Counted from the first letter of the stretch, positions 8,125 through 16,834 are shown. The stretch is 64,000 bases of DNA from Lysinibacillus fusiformis (GCF_002845985.1 NZ_PDFK01000004.1:124001-188000), one strand, 5' to 3'. Program-made: numbers and translations. Notes: generated by a model from the letters alone, not told the origin.

Positions 8125-8403
8125 ATCCTCTGCTTTTACTGTTCTATCCGTTGCTTTTGTTGTTCTATCCGTTGCTTTTGTTGTTCTATCCGTTGCTTTT
8201 GCATTTCTATCCACCGCTTTTGTTGTTCTATCCGTTGCTTTTGCGTTTCTATCCATCACTTTTGTTGTTCTATCCATTACTTTTGCATTTCTATCCACCG
8301 CTTTCACTGTTCTATCCACCTTTTTTGCAACTCTATCCTTCTTTTCCTGCTATCCAGTACTTTTACAACTCTATCCACCTACTCCTGCAAACTATCCATC
8401 ACC
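8125..8403. repeat. 21-bp imperfect tandem repeat array (about 13 units)
   Basis: About 13 consecutive units begin with TATCC, most exactly 21 bases long with the core TATCC-NNYR-CTTTTG and a TTC or CTC end; one unit is 17 bases. As 21 is a multiple of three, both strands stay open in several frames (minus: DRTTKAT-like heptads). There is no ribosome binding site or plausible protein, so I do not call a gene. The array runs into the 3' end of the SMR gene that stops at 8379. A related array lies at 45606-45907. Confidence 0.9.
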
Positions 8404-8729
8404 TTGTCACGTTTATCCCCTTGATTTAACAAAATCACGCCGCCAATGATGAGGGCTATGCCAAGTGCCGAGTAGAGATTAAACATGTCGTGCCAAATAA
8501 TCATACCTACGAGAACGGTTAAAGCTGTCCCAACACCTGACCAAATAGCGTAGGCTAGGCTTAATGGCAATGTTTTTAGGCATAAGGATAAGCTATAAAA
8601 TGAAATGCCATAGCCAAGTGCCACCGCTAAAGAGGGACCCAGCACGGTGAAGCCTTCAGAAAGCTTGAGCATAGTTGTCGCAAAAACCTCACTTATAATC
8701 GATAATGTTAAAAATAAATAGCCCTTCAT
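8379..8729 (-). CDS. ebrB: SMR-family multidrug exporter subunit, EbrB-like
   Basis: Small multidrug resistance protein of 116 aa with four membrane helices, second gene of an SMR pair. The ATG at 8729 has TAGGAGG nine bases upstream. Family marks are the membrane Glu in the first helix (SIISEVFATTMLKLSEGF), YAIWSGVGTALT, and the VILLNQG end. Sequence is closer to EbrB than to YkkC/D. It exports cationic compounds by proton antiport, probably as a heterodimer with its neighbour. The C-terminal tail (DKRDKVMDSLQE) is encoded by the tandem repeat array, so the array seems to have replaced or extended the original gene end. Confidence 0.75.
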   Translation of the reverse strand: MKGYLFLTLSIISEVFATTMLKLSEGFTVLGPSLAVALGYGISFYSLSLCLKTLPLSLAYAIWSGVGTALTVLVGMIIWHDMFNLYSALGIALIIGGVILLNQGDKRDKVMDSLQE

Positions 8730-8742
8730 GCTGTTCAGCCTC

Positions 8743-9066
8743 CTAATGTCCACCTGCAAGATTGAGTACTACGACACCCAAAATAATACATAGTATCCCT
8801 ATGACCTTCTTGCGATTAAATTGTTCCTTATAAAGGACAACCCCGACAATAGCCGTTAACGCTGTCCCTAAACCTGCCCATATGGCATAGGCTGTGCCGA
8901 TAGGGATAACCTGTAATGTCAAGGCTAAACAATAAAATGCCGCTGCGTAGCCAACCACCACACCAACAGATGGCCAAATGCGCGTGAAACCTTCTGTGCG
9001 CTTTAGCATGGAGCTTGCAAAAACCTCTGCTACAATGGCGATCAATAAAAAACTAAAAACCATCAT
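8743..9066 (-). CDS. ebrA: SMR-family multidrug exporter subunit, EbrA-like
   Basis: Small multidrug resistance protein of 107 aa with four membrane helices, first gene of the pair, 13 bases before the partner's start. It has the conserved membrane Glu (IAIVAEVFASSMLKRTEGF), YAIWAGLGTALTAIVG and a GVVVLNLAG end. A GAAAGGA lies upstream of two adjacent ATG codons (9066 and 9063). Paired SMR genes normally act as one heterodimeric antiporter in the cytoplasmic membrane. Substrate not predictable; EbrA/EbrB assignment is by resemblance. Confidence 0.75.
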   Translation of the reverse strand: MMVFSFLLIAIVAEVFASSMLKRTEGFTRIWPSVGVVVGYAAAFYCLALTLQVIPIGTAYAIWAGLGTALTAIVGVVLYKEQFNRKKVIGILCIILGVVVLNLAGGH

Positions 9067-9092
9067 TCTTGAAAATCCTTTCTAGTTCACTT

Positions 9093-9243
9093 CTATCTGT
9101 CATCTTCTTCCTCAACATACTCCAATAGATTGCGCTTTACCAATCGTATTACCTTACCCGTTTTTAAATTAGAGAGATTGACCATCACCTAGCTGCATTT
9201 TACGATCCGCTTGCATACAATCTAAGCGAATCATTATGGTCAT
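9093..9243 (-). pseudogene. Frameshifted remnant of a small gene
   Basis: An ATG at 9243 with AGGAAGTGAG upstream opens a frame (MTIMIRLDCMQADRKMQLGD) that stops after a few more codons. A one-base shift at that point continues into a natural-looking charged sequence ending KRNLLEYVEEEDDR and a TAG at 9093. Total would be about 49 aa. No family recognised. It could instead be two overlapping tiny ORFs. Confidence 0.35.
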
Positions 9244-9386
9244 GTTCTCACTTCCTAAGCTGTTGCATCATCAGATAGGGGAAATAGGTATGGAATGCAT
9301 TAGCTATCAAGCTCAACACGATCACACAGCATGAAATTATTTCCATTTTCACTATTAGCTAACGAAAATAGGATACCTTTTGTAAA

Positions 9387-9616
9387 TTAGACAACAATCA
9401 ATAAGACAATAGCTATGTATATTGTAGCAGTAAATAAAAGGGTCATGACATCTTTTTTGCATAATGCATATCCTTGCCTACCTAATCGGACAACAGCATT
9501 TCCAACCCTTTAAAATGAATAGAAGCCGCCATACTCCCCTTGGCTACTAATTGTTCTGATACCTTCATTGTTCCTACCAAAAGAATCACAAGCATCGTCA
9601 AGCCAAAAATCAGCAT
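9387..9616 (-). pseudogene. Frameshifted small membrane protein gene
   Basis: An ATG at 9616 behind AAGGAAGG opens MLIFGLTMLVILLVGTMKVS, a clear membrane helix, and continues through SIHFK before a stop at 9482. Shifting by one base at the TTTTAAAGGG run joins it to a second open stretch (VGNAVVRLGRQGYA, then LLFTATIYIAIVLLIVV) that ends with TAA at 9387. The combined product would be about 75 aa with a helix at each end. A one-base indel, real or from sequencing, explains it. No family recognised. Confidence 0.45.
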
Positions 9617-9659
9617 CCCCTTTCCTTCCTTTTTTATCCCTATCAATAATTATCGATAA

Positions 9660-9686
9660 AAATAAAACCCTCTAATGCTAGAGGGC
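9660..9686 (-). terminator. Intrinsic terminator of the opuF operon
   Basis: A CCCTCT / AGAGGG stem on the minus strand is followed by TTTTATTTTT, a few bases after the OpuFB stop. Confidence 0.75.
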
Positions 9687-9693
9687 CTGGCTT

Positions 9694-11211
9694 TTATTTT
9701 AATAATCCTGTCTCTACTAAAAATGCTTTTGCTACGTCTGCTGCGAGCTTTCCTTCCACATTTACTTGATAATTCATTTCTCGCATTTCATCGTCTGTAA
9801 TATGGTTTGCTAGTTGATTTAATGCCTTTTCAATCTCTGGATAGTTTGTTAGCGTTTCTTTTCTTAGCAATGGTGCTCCTTGATAGGGTGGAAACAATGC
9901 TTGATCGTCCTCCAATACATGTAGCTTGTATTGACGAATTTCACTATCCGTTGAATAGGCATCCAGTAAATTGATATCGCCCGATTGTATCGCCTGATAG
10001 CGAAGCTTTGGCTCCATCGTTGCAAGTGTTGGAAACACAATCCCATAACGTTTTTGAATGCCAACATAGCCATCTTCACGGTCATTAAATTCTAATGTAA
10101 AGCCTGCCTTCACCTTCTGCTCTATCGCTTGCAGATCAGAAATTTTTTGCAATTGATACGTCTCCGCCAAATCCTGTGATACGGCCAATGCATACGTATT
10201 GTTATAGTTCATGGGGCTTAGCATGACCATATCAAATTGCGCCAGCATGCCATCTTTTGCCTGATGGTAGACATCGGCTTGGTTATGATTGATCGCTTCC
10301 TCTTTTAAAAATTCCGTAATAGCTGTGCCCGTAAATTCAGGGTAAATATCAATACTCCCCGATTTTAACGCATTGAATACAAACGAGGTTTTACCAAGCC
10401 CTGGCTTTAGCTGCACAGTTAAGTCCGTTTCCTGTTCAATCAATAATTTATACATATTGATGAGTATCTCAGGTTCAGAGCCTAGCTTTCCTGCTATCAC
10501 GATTTCATCTTGTGGTTTATTACTAAATAGCGGGAAGAAAATAATGATGAATGCCGTCAAACTAACGAGACTCAATGTAGTCAATGTTTTTTTAAAGGAC
10601 AGGGATTCTAATTTTTTGAGCAACACATCAAAAATCAATGCTAACATGGCTGCCGGTATAGCTCCTATTAAAATGAGGGCTGTATTATTACGGTCAATTC
10701 CAAGTAAAATGATGTCTCCTAATCCCCCAGCTCCAATTAAAGCAGCTAATGTGGCGGTCCCCACAATTAACACCATCGCTGTTCGAATACCTGCCATCAT
10801 GACAGGCATGGCCAGTGGTAATTCTACTTTCAATAAACGCTTCGGTCTATTCATCCCCATGGCTAATGCCGCTTCCTTTAATGATGGATCGACTTCATTA
10901 ATGCCCGTATAGGTGTTTCGCAAAATAGGCAATAGCGCATAGACGACTAACGCAATAATGGCGGGAACTTTCCCAATACCAAATAGAGGTATTAATAAGC
11001 CCAGTAAAGCTAAAGAAGGAATCGTTTGCAAAACGGCACTGATGCCGATGATACTTTCAGCTATTTTCTTTTTATTGGTTAAATAGATACCTAGAGGAAT
11101 GGCAATGAGAACAGCAAAAAATAAAGCGATGAAGGATAGTTGGATATGTTCTAGCAATGCCGCTAGCAGTTGTGCCTTCCGTTCTTGAAACATCTCCATC
11201 ACATTAGTCAT
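9694..11211 (-). CDS. opuFB: OpuFB-like betaine ABC importer: permease fused to substrate-binding domain
   Basis: A 505-aa membrane protein. Residues 1 to about 210 form a BPD-type permease with six helices and the EAA loop (EAALAMGMNRPKRLLKVELP). Residues of about 230-505 are an OpuAC/OpuCC-type binding domain (IVIAGKLGSEPEILINMYK, YPEFTGTAITEFL, LEDDQALFPPYQ). Fusing the binding protein to the permease means the solute receptor is tethered outside the membrane; this is the OpuF architecture described in Bacillus. Likely substrates are glycine betaine and related osmoprotectants. The ATG at 11211 overlaps the ATPase stop by 8 bases (ATGACTAA), so translation is coupled. Confidence 0.8.
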   Translation of the reverse strand: MTNVMEMFQERKAQLLAALLEHIQLSFIALFFAVLIAIPLGIYLTNKKKIAESIIGISAVLQTIPSLALLGLLIPLFGIGKVPAIIALVVYALLPILRNTYTGINEVDPSLKEAALAMGMNRPKRLLKVELPLAMPVMMAGIRTAMVLIVGTATLAALIGAGGLGDIILLGIDRNNTALILIGAIPAAMLALIFDVLLKKLESLSFKKTLTTLSLVSLTAFIIIFFPLFSNKPQDEIVIAGKLGSEPEILINMYKLLIEQETDLTVQLKPGLGKTSFVFNALKSGSIDIYPEFTGTAITEFLKEEAINHNQADVYHQAKDGMLAQFDMVMLSPMNYNNTYALAVSQDLAETYQLQKISDLQAIEQKVKAGFTLEFNDREDGYVGIQKRYGIVFPTLATMEPKLRYQAIQSGDINLLDAYSTDSEIRQYKLHVLEDDQALFPPYQGAPLLRKETLTNYPEIEKALNQLANHITDDEMREMNYQVNVEGKLAADVAKAFLVETGLLK

Positions 11212-12160
11212 GCGCAAGACCTCTTTCCTTTGAATCCTTTGCTAAATAGTGCAGCATAGAGGCTCTTGTCACCATACCGATGAGCTTGCCATCCTCCTCG
11301 ACACCTAATAAGTCATGCTGGGCTAGCTTGTCAAAAATTGTCGCAAGTGAAGCATCCACAAGTATCGTATCCTGGAACTCGCTTGTTGTCATGATTGGTT
11401 GCATGATGGCATGGATAGTAAACGCATGCTCTACCTGATGCTTGCTACCAATAAACTGTTGTACAAAGTCATTGGCAGGGTTTTGTATCAATTCTTGTGG
11501 CGTACCTATTTGGACAATTTCGCCATCTTTCATAATACAGAGGCGATCCCCTAACTTCAGTGCCTCCTGCATATCATGTGAGACAAATACAATGGTTTTC
11601 CTTATCGTACGTTGCATCTCCAGTAAATCATCCTGGAGTTTTGTACGACTGATGGGGTCTAAGGCACTGAACGGCTCATCCATTAAGATAATCGATGGGT
11701 CAGCCGCTAAGGCACGAATAACGCCCACTCTTTGTTGTTCGCCACCTGATAACTCCTGTGGCTTACGCTGGCGATATTTTTCTGGTTCAAGCCCAACCAT
11801 CTCCAGCAGTTCCTCCACACGCTTTTGAATTTTTGTTTTATGCCAATGTTTCAATTCTGGCACAATCGCAATATTTTCTTCAATCGTCATATGTGGAAAC
11901 AGGGCGATCTGCTGTAATACATAACCGATACTCCAACGTAACTCATGGATATTATAGTCACTGATTCTTTTACCATTGATCCAAATCGTTCCTTCTGTTA
12001 ATGGAATTAATCGATTAATCATCTTCAATAAAGTAGTTTTGCCACATCCACTAGGGCCGATAATGACAAAAAATTCACCCTTTTTAATTTCGACATTTAG
12101 AGCTTTGACAGCTGTATGGTCGTTATCATATTTTTTTGAGACATTGTCAAATGTAATCAT
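11204..12160 (-). CDS. opuFA: OpuFA-like ABC ATPase with CBS domains
   Basis: Cytoplasmic ATPase of 318 aa for the compatible-solute importer. It carries Walker A (GPSGCGKTTL), the signature motif LSGGEQQRVGVIRAL, Walker B (IILMDEPFSALD) and the switch His (VFVSHD). The C-terminal part from about residue 250 looks like a CBS-domain module (LVDASLATIFDKLAQHDLLG, GKLIGMVTRASML), the part that senses ionic strength in OpuA/OpuC ATPases. First gene of a two-gene operon with OpuFB. Confidence 0.85.
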   Translation of the reverse strand: MITFDNVSKKYDNDHTAVKALNVEIKKGEFFVIIGPSGCGKTTLLKMINRLIPLTEGTIWINGKRISDYNIHELRWSIGYVLQQIALFPHMTIEENIAIVPELKHWHKTKIQKRVEELLEMVGLEPEKYRQRKPQELSGGEQQRVGVIRALAADPSIILMDEPFSALDPISRTKLQDDLLEMQRTIRKTIVFVSHDMQEALKLGDRLCIMKDGEIVQIGTPQELIQNPANDFVQQFIGSKHQVEHAFTIHAIMQPIMTTSEFQDTILVDASLATIFDKLAQHDLLGVEEDGKLIGMVTRASMLHYLAKDSKERGLAHD

Positions 12161-12257
12161 CTGTCATCTCCTTTTAAATTTGCGAATGAAATGAGAATAA
12201 GTTCACTTCTATATTTCACCAACAACAGTTCTTTCAAACATGTGCAGGTAGGTTTGG

Positions 12258-14054
12258 CTATTTCATTCTAAATACTTCGCCTTTTGGCACAAACGGTAGC
12301 TTGGCCCCTTGTGGCAATACGAAGGCGTGCTCTCTTTTTATGGTTAAACGATCACATTGACCATCCGTAATAATAAGGATAGGACCATCCTTTGGAAAAT
12401 CCTGCGCTTCTTCTAGTAAACGGACACCAGGCTGTAGCACCGTGCCTCCTCTGCCTCTTACTTTCACTTTAGACAATAGCTCTTCAGGTGCTAGATAGCC
12501 TGCATCATAGGCAACGGCATCACAAAATATCACTCGTACAAGGGGAACATCTCTGGCAATACTATAGCTCGCGATTGTGCCGAGTGCTTTTCCTAGTAAG
12601 AGACGATCCATAGAGCCTGAGGTATCAATAAGGACTGCGAAAGTACGCCCATCTTCCTCTCCGCTTTGATGAACCCATCTTGGTCTAGCTATATCAGGTG
12701 TCGATGCTTGCCTTCTACTTGGTCGTGCATACGTTCTGACCTTTTCTATTGGCTGAAACATGCGATCAAACCATTTGGCTAAGGCCACATCCCAAGCAAT
12801 AGGTGGCTGTGCTAGACTACGAATTTCCTCAATGAGTCCTTGTGGTAAGTATCCTCTCTCCTGTGCCATATGATAGCTTAATCCTTGACTCAATGCTCTT
12901 CTATAAAAAGCATCCAAATCCACACCTGCCTTACCTTCCCAAAAGTCTGGTGGATTCGTTTCAATCATATCTACTGTGCCTTGCCCTCGAAAGGTTCTTA
13001 ATTTGCGATACATCCTGATATCCGTAACAATGCGATCATAAATAGATTCTGCCGAGAGCCCTTTTAAGGCTGGATCATATAGCCCACCAAATGCTGGCAT
13101 CTCGCCAATTTTCATATCGATGAGCCAGCCATTGATGACATAATCACAAGCAACATTCCATAGATAGGGATCACGTCCTTGTCTGCGCGTAGCATGGCTT
13201 AATCCCGCATGCAGCAGTTCGTGTGCCATTAAAAAGCGCATTTCCTCATCGGTCATCCCTACAGCCGTATTCAAATAAATCTCCTTCGTTTCCACTGCGA
13301 TGGCGGCAACAGAGATATCCATTCTTGTACAAACAAGTGGGTCTTCAATTATGGTAAAATCCGCAGCTAAAGCACCAAATAAGGGATATGAGCTCATAAA
13401 CCAAGCCTTTGCGCGTTGTGCTTGTGTTACCCTCGTTGTTCCTCCAAATGTGGTCTCTACCCCACCTGCTACAAGAATGGCGCTTTGCACTGCTTTCGAT
13501 AAACCTTCTGCAAATAACGCAGCGTAATTGCTAGCGCCTCTATAAAGAACATTCGTTTTATTTTGTGAAATAATAAAATCCACTTGTCCTGGCATTGTAC
13601 TATAGCCTTTCAAATCGTCTGGCACACCTTCGCGTAAAAATCTGTCATACAATTTTTCCTCTGAGCTAAAAGCTTCAAAAAGCGGATTACTCATGTCTTT
13701 AGGTGCTTGACCAAATTTTAGCTCTGCTAAAAACTTTGTAATATAGCAGTCACAGGCGATATTCCACAGTTCCTGCTGCTCTTTTGGTTGATGATGATGT
13801 AAGCCAAGGTGTAGCAAACAATGCGCTATGACATAGGCCCATTCGTTGGGCTGTCCTTTTTTATCTTGATTAACACAGATGACACCCGCGCTTGTGACGT
13901 AAGCCCAATCCTTTTGTGGCATACTTTCATATTGCATGTACACAGCATGACATAACGCCTCGAACAAGGGATGTGTACAAACAATCTCATGCCCACGCGC
14001 GATCGCTTTCTCATTTTTCTGCTCCTGCTGTGATGCTTTCTTTTTTTTGGCCAT
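12258..14054 (-). CDS. DUF2201 putative metallopeptidase / VWA-like partner of a MoxR ATPase
   Basis: A 598-aa soluble protein of the DUF2201 family: a metallopeptidase-like part and a C-terminal VWA-like metal-binding part. The sequence shows two related zinc-peptidase-like helices, AHCLLHLGLHH near residue 90 and AHELLHAGLSHATR near 280, each followed by a 'WNxACDyxi' block (WNIACDCYI and WNVACDYVI), so the first half is internally duplicated. Near residue 490 the MIDAS-like DTSGSMDRLL begins the VWA-like domain and ITDGQCD follows. The gene starts 3 bases after the MoxR ATPase stop. MoxR-VWA pairs act as chaperones or metal-insertion machines; the client is unknown. Confidence 0.75.
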   Translation of the reverse strand: MAKKKKASQQEQKNEKAIARGHEIVCTHPLFEALCHAVYMQYESMPQKDWAYVTSAGVICVNQDKKGQPNEWAYVIAHCLLHLGLHHHQPKEQQELWNIACDCYITKFLAELKFGQAPKDMSNPLFEAFSSEEKLYDRFLREGVPDDLKGYSTMPGQVDFIISQNKTNVLYRGASNYAALFAEGLSKAVQSAILVAGGVETTFGGTTRVTQAQRAKAWFMSSYPLFGALAADFTIIEDPLVCTRMDISVAAIAVETKEIYLNTAVGMTDEEMRFLMAHELLHAGLSHATRRQGRDPYLWNVACDYVINGWLIDMKIGEMPAFGGLYDPALKGLSAESIYDRIVTDIRMYRKLRTFRGQGTVDMIETNPPDFWEGKAGVDLDAFYRRALSQGLSYHMAQERGYLPQGLIEEIRSLAQPPIAWDVALAKWFDRMFQPIEKVRTYARPSRRQASTPDIARPRWVHQSGEEDGRTFAVLIDTSGSMDRLLLGKALGTIASYSIARDVPLVRVIFCDAVAYDAGYLAPEELLSKVKVRGRGGTVLQPGVRLLEEAQDFPKDGPILIITDGQCDRLTIKREHAFVLPQGAKLPFVPKGEVFRMK

Positions 14055-14057
14055 ATG

Positions 14058-15116
14058 TTAACCGTCCTTTTTGGCTACTAAACGTGGTAAATCCCGAATA
14101 ACCTCCAGCATAAACCAAGCGGGTAAAGCTTCACCCTTTTGCTCTGACACAACCATCTGTGCAATTTCTAAGCTAATGGACGCTAAGTCCTTGATCAAAT
14201 CTTTGGCACGAAAGGCTAATTGTCGTTGATTCCCCTTCAATGTCGTATGCTCGTTTGGAAGCTCCTTCAGTAACTGCGCACGGAAGGATTGCGCCATGAA
14301 ATAAAGCAAATCTCTTTCTTCCGGTCGATCTGGCCAACGCAATTCACCATTGATAATTTTGGCTAGATCATATTTACTTTGCACTTGTTTGATAAAGGCT
14401 TTAAATTGACTGGCAATATGTGCAGATAGGCAGCTGCTTGCTAATAGATCGATTGTTTGTTCTGGCAAGCTATTGCCGTATGCATACAAGCAATCACTTA
14501 GCATATGCCATGAACGTGGTGTAGAGAATGGTTCCTCTGTTTTCGGCGGTTCGCTCCATAAATGGTCGGGACGCATTTGAATATACTCAATCACATAGGG
14601 ATGTATTTCATGTGCATAGGCCCATTCAAGCCAATCTTTGTGCGATGCCCTTAGCTGAACATGGACCATACGATTGATTAATGCTGAGGACATCGGTTTA
14701 ACAATCGCATTATCCTGAGCACGATTGCCTGCGCCAATGACAATCGTGCCCTCTGGCAACGTAAACTCTCCAATTCTGCGTTCATGAATGAGACTATAAA
14801 AAGCTTTTTGTACTTCCTGTGAGCAAGCATTTAATTCATCTAAAAAAAGGCAATAAGGCTCATTTCGCGCAATCATTTTGGGTGGACAAAAAACACTGTA
14901 GCCATCCTTAATTTGCGGAACGCCAATGATATCCTCGGGTGCTAGCTGACTGCCCAATAACGAAACACAGGGCAAGCCTAATTCGCTAGCAAAATTTTCA
15001 ACAATCGCTGATTTCCCTATGCCAGGCGCTCCCCAAATAAAGACAGGTCGTATCGTCGCTACATTCAGTAGAAAATCGTATAGTTGTTTTTGTGTAACAC
15101 TAAAAATCGTATTCAA
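14058..15116 (-). CDS. MoxR-family AAA ATPase
   Basis: A 352-aa AAA+ ATPase. Walker A is WGAPGIGKSAIVENF, Walker B is CLFLDELNACSQEVQKAF, and sensor-like residues lie in VIGAGNRAQDNAIVKPMSSALINRM. The TTG start at 15116 is supported by GAAAGGAAG seven bases upstream. It forms a two-gene operon with the DUF2201/VWA protein directly downstream. Such pairs couple ATP-driven remodelling to a VWA adaptor. No terminator is visible after the operon. Confidence 0.85.
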   Translation of the reverse strand: MNTIFSVTQKQLYDFLLNVATIRPVFIWGAPGIGKSAIVENFASELGLPCVSLLGSQLAPEDIIGVPQIKDGYSVFCPPKMIARNEPYCLFLDELNACSQEVQKAFYSLIHERRIGEFTLPEGTIVIGAGNRAQDNAIVKPMSSALINRMVHVQLRASHKDWLEWAYAHEIHPYVIEYIQMRPDHLWSEPPKTEEPFSTPRSWHMLSDCLYAYGNSLPEQTIDLLASSCLSAHIASQFKAFIKQVQSKYDLAKIINGELRWPDRPEERDLLYFMAQSFRAQLLKELPNEHTTLKGNQRQLAFRAKDLIKDLASISLEIAQMVVSEQKGEALPAWFMLEVIRDLPRLVAKKDG

Positions 15117-15262
15117 TCAAAACTTCCTTTCAACTAATCATTTTAAAGGTTCATAATACCATTTTCTATTAAATTGTGCTTGTCTCTACCAATCTATGAA
15201 ATTGACTGCCAATTACTCGCTGTGAGAAGATAAAAAAAATAGCAATAGAGAGGTCGTGACGT

Positions 15263-16642
15263 ATGCACAATGTCTATCAATTCATGGCGATTTCCCAACT
15301 AGCTGAAAGATTTCCAGCAGACTCTTGGTGGGCAAAGTTTTACAAGGATTTTAGTGAGGATGATCTAGTAGCGTACTATGAGGGCGATTTGACACTTCCC
15401 TCTCTTGATTTGGATTGGGGTATGCCTTTTCCACAGCAAGATAAGACCATTCTTATTTTCATCAATGGCCATTTAACCGTTGACAACCTATACAATTTAG
15501 AAACAGATGGTGCAATTGGGCTGATGGTGATGGGCAATTTAATGGCTAAAAATATAGCGGTCGGTGGTCAGGAAATCTATGTAAATGGAAATCTGACGGT
15601 CGAGAATATTTTATGTGGCTCATACAATCATGGAGAAGCTATTGTTAACGGCAATCTTCAAGCAGCAACATTAGTTCAGGATGACGAGTATCGCATCAAT
15701 GTAAATGGCCAGAGGTCGCTTCAGTGTATCGTAAATATTTGGCACGGAGACGGTATTTTTCAAGAACTCCCCATTCGTATTCAGGACATATTAATCGATG
15801 AAGTATTTTTAGACGAGGATGAAGATGAGGATGAGGTCGGCTTTTCATTCGCTTCACTGGTGCAAATTTTTAAAGAAGGACGTTCCGCACTCACTCATTT
15901 TACAAGCGTTCCTCAAAGGACGATAGCATCTTCTGTTTATTTCACGCACCATTCGATTAATGCGGAAAACATACTGAAACTGACTACATGTATTTTGATG
16001 ACACCAGACAAGCCTTCTTTTGATTTGACGGAACAGGATGTTTATTTCATGATCCAGCGCGCACATACCAATGCTGATGGAGACAAACGCAATGATAGTG
16101 TTTATATGAAGACTTCTCAGTATCACTATTTTATTTGGCTTAATGAGGATCAATCCGTCTCCCTCTTGAGAAAAACACTAGAGGAAGAAGCTGAATGGTG
16201 GGATATTACAGAATCATCGCAGGCGCATTTAGTGGATATTCACGATCACTGGCTCATGCTTTTAACGTGCATCAATGTAGCAGAGCTTTACTTGCATACT
16301 ATCGAGATACAATATGTACGACAAATTTTCCAGCAGTCAGCAATCCAAGAATTAGAAGAAGACCATGATGGTTTCTGGGATGGTTCCAAATGCTATAGTT
16401 TCCGTCAAGCCTATCTGGATGAGGATGGTGATAGGATACATGCTCGCATTGAAATTCAGACGCCTGACGAAGCGTATTATTTTTATACACTTGAAAATCA
16501 ATCCTATGTTTCCCGTTATTATCAGCCTCCTCATTATTATGGTCTTCAAGAGCTATCTTATTTGAACACTAGACAATGGGAAGCCTCCGAGCAATATTTT
16601 GAGAGATTCAAACAATTTATGTCCCAAAATTTTAAAGTATAA
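15263..16642 (+). CDS. Hypothetical protein with beta-helix-like repeats
   Basis: A 459-aa soluble protein that I do not recognise. Residues of about 60-160 hold short repeats of the bactofilin/polymer-forming type (IFINGHLTVDNL, VMGNLMAKNI, IYVNGNLTVENI, AIVNGNLQAATL), each a probable beta-helix rung. A run of alternating Asp/Glu near residue 187 ends this part, and a mixed 270-residue C-terminal region rich in aromatic and acidic residues follows. No signal peptide or membrane helix. GAGAGGTCGTG precedes the ATG. It is divergent from the MoxR operon. It could be a contact-dependent immunity-like or a scaffold protein; neither is shown by the sequence. Confidence 0.6.
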   Translation: MHNVYQFMAISQLAERFPADSWWAKFYKDFSEDDLVAYYEGDLTLPSLDLDWGMPFPQQDKTILIFINGHLTVDNLYNLETDGAIGLMVMGNLMAKNIAVGGQEIYVNGNLTVENILCGSYNHGEAIVNGNLQAATLVQDDEYRINVNGQRSLQCIVNIWHGDGIFQELPIRIQDILIDEVFLDEDEDEDEVGFSFASLVQIFKEGRSALTHFTSVPQRTIASSVYFTHHSINAENILKLTTCILMTPDKPSFDLTEQDVYFMIQRAHTNADGDKRNDSVYMKTSQYHYFIWLNEDQSVSLLRKTLEEEAEWWDITESSQAHLVDIHDHWLMLLTCINVAELYLHTIEIQYVRQIFQQSAIQELEEDHDGFWDGSKCYSFRQAYLDEDGDRIHARIEIQTPDEAYYFYTLENQSYVSRYYQPPHYYGLQELSYLNTRQWEASEQYFERFKQFMSQNFKV

Positions 16643-16780
16643 GTGAGCAATAACGAGGAACTAATTAGCACTGGTAGCGTTCTATTAATGATGAAATCTA
16701 TTTATTTAGACTGCTCTTTATTTCTTTTAAACTCTCTGTAATAATGAGAGATAGCTAAACTTTTAATAGAAGGGAGGGAG

Positions 16781-16834
16781 ATGTGGTCACGACCAACATC
16801 CAGCTACAATGAAATACGTGCTAAACTTTTTTAA
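16781..16834 (+). CDS. Possible 17-codon leader peptide overlapping the GH73-LysM start
   Basis: The only strong ribosome binding site here (AAGGGAGGGAG) directly precedes an ATG at 16781 that opens MWSRPTSSYNEIRAKLF and stops at 16834. This overlaps the first 26 bases of the cell-wall enzyme gene in another frame. The larger gene's own ATG at 16809 has no adjacent Shine-Dalgarno, so its translation may be coupled to this short ORF. The close SD-ATG spacing weakens the case. Confidence 0.35.
   Translation: MWSRPTSSYNEIRAKLF

Noticed and set aside
8125-8403. CRISPR array
   Set aside because: The units follow each other directly without unique spacers, vary between copies, and no cas gene is near.
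8089-8449. Several overlapping open frames on both strands, 76-142 codons long
   Set aside because: They are by-products of the 21-bp tandem repeat. They lack ribosome binding sites and give only heptad-like repeats with no sensible protein.
9482-9616. Programmed -1 frameshift at TTTTAAAGGG
   Set aside because: In the zero frame the A-site codon would have to re-pair with TAA after slipping, and no downstream stem or pseudoknot is evident, so a simple indel is more likely.
10373-10912. A 179-codon plus-strand frame
   Set aside because: It lies antisense within the OpuFB permease, whose motifs and codon use are clear; no ribosome binding site on the plus strand.
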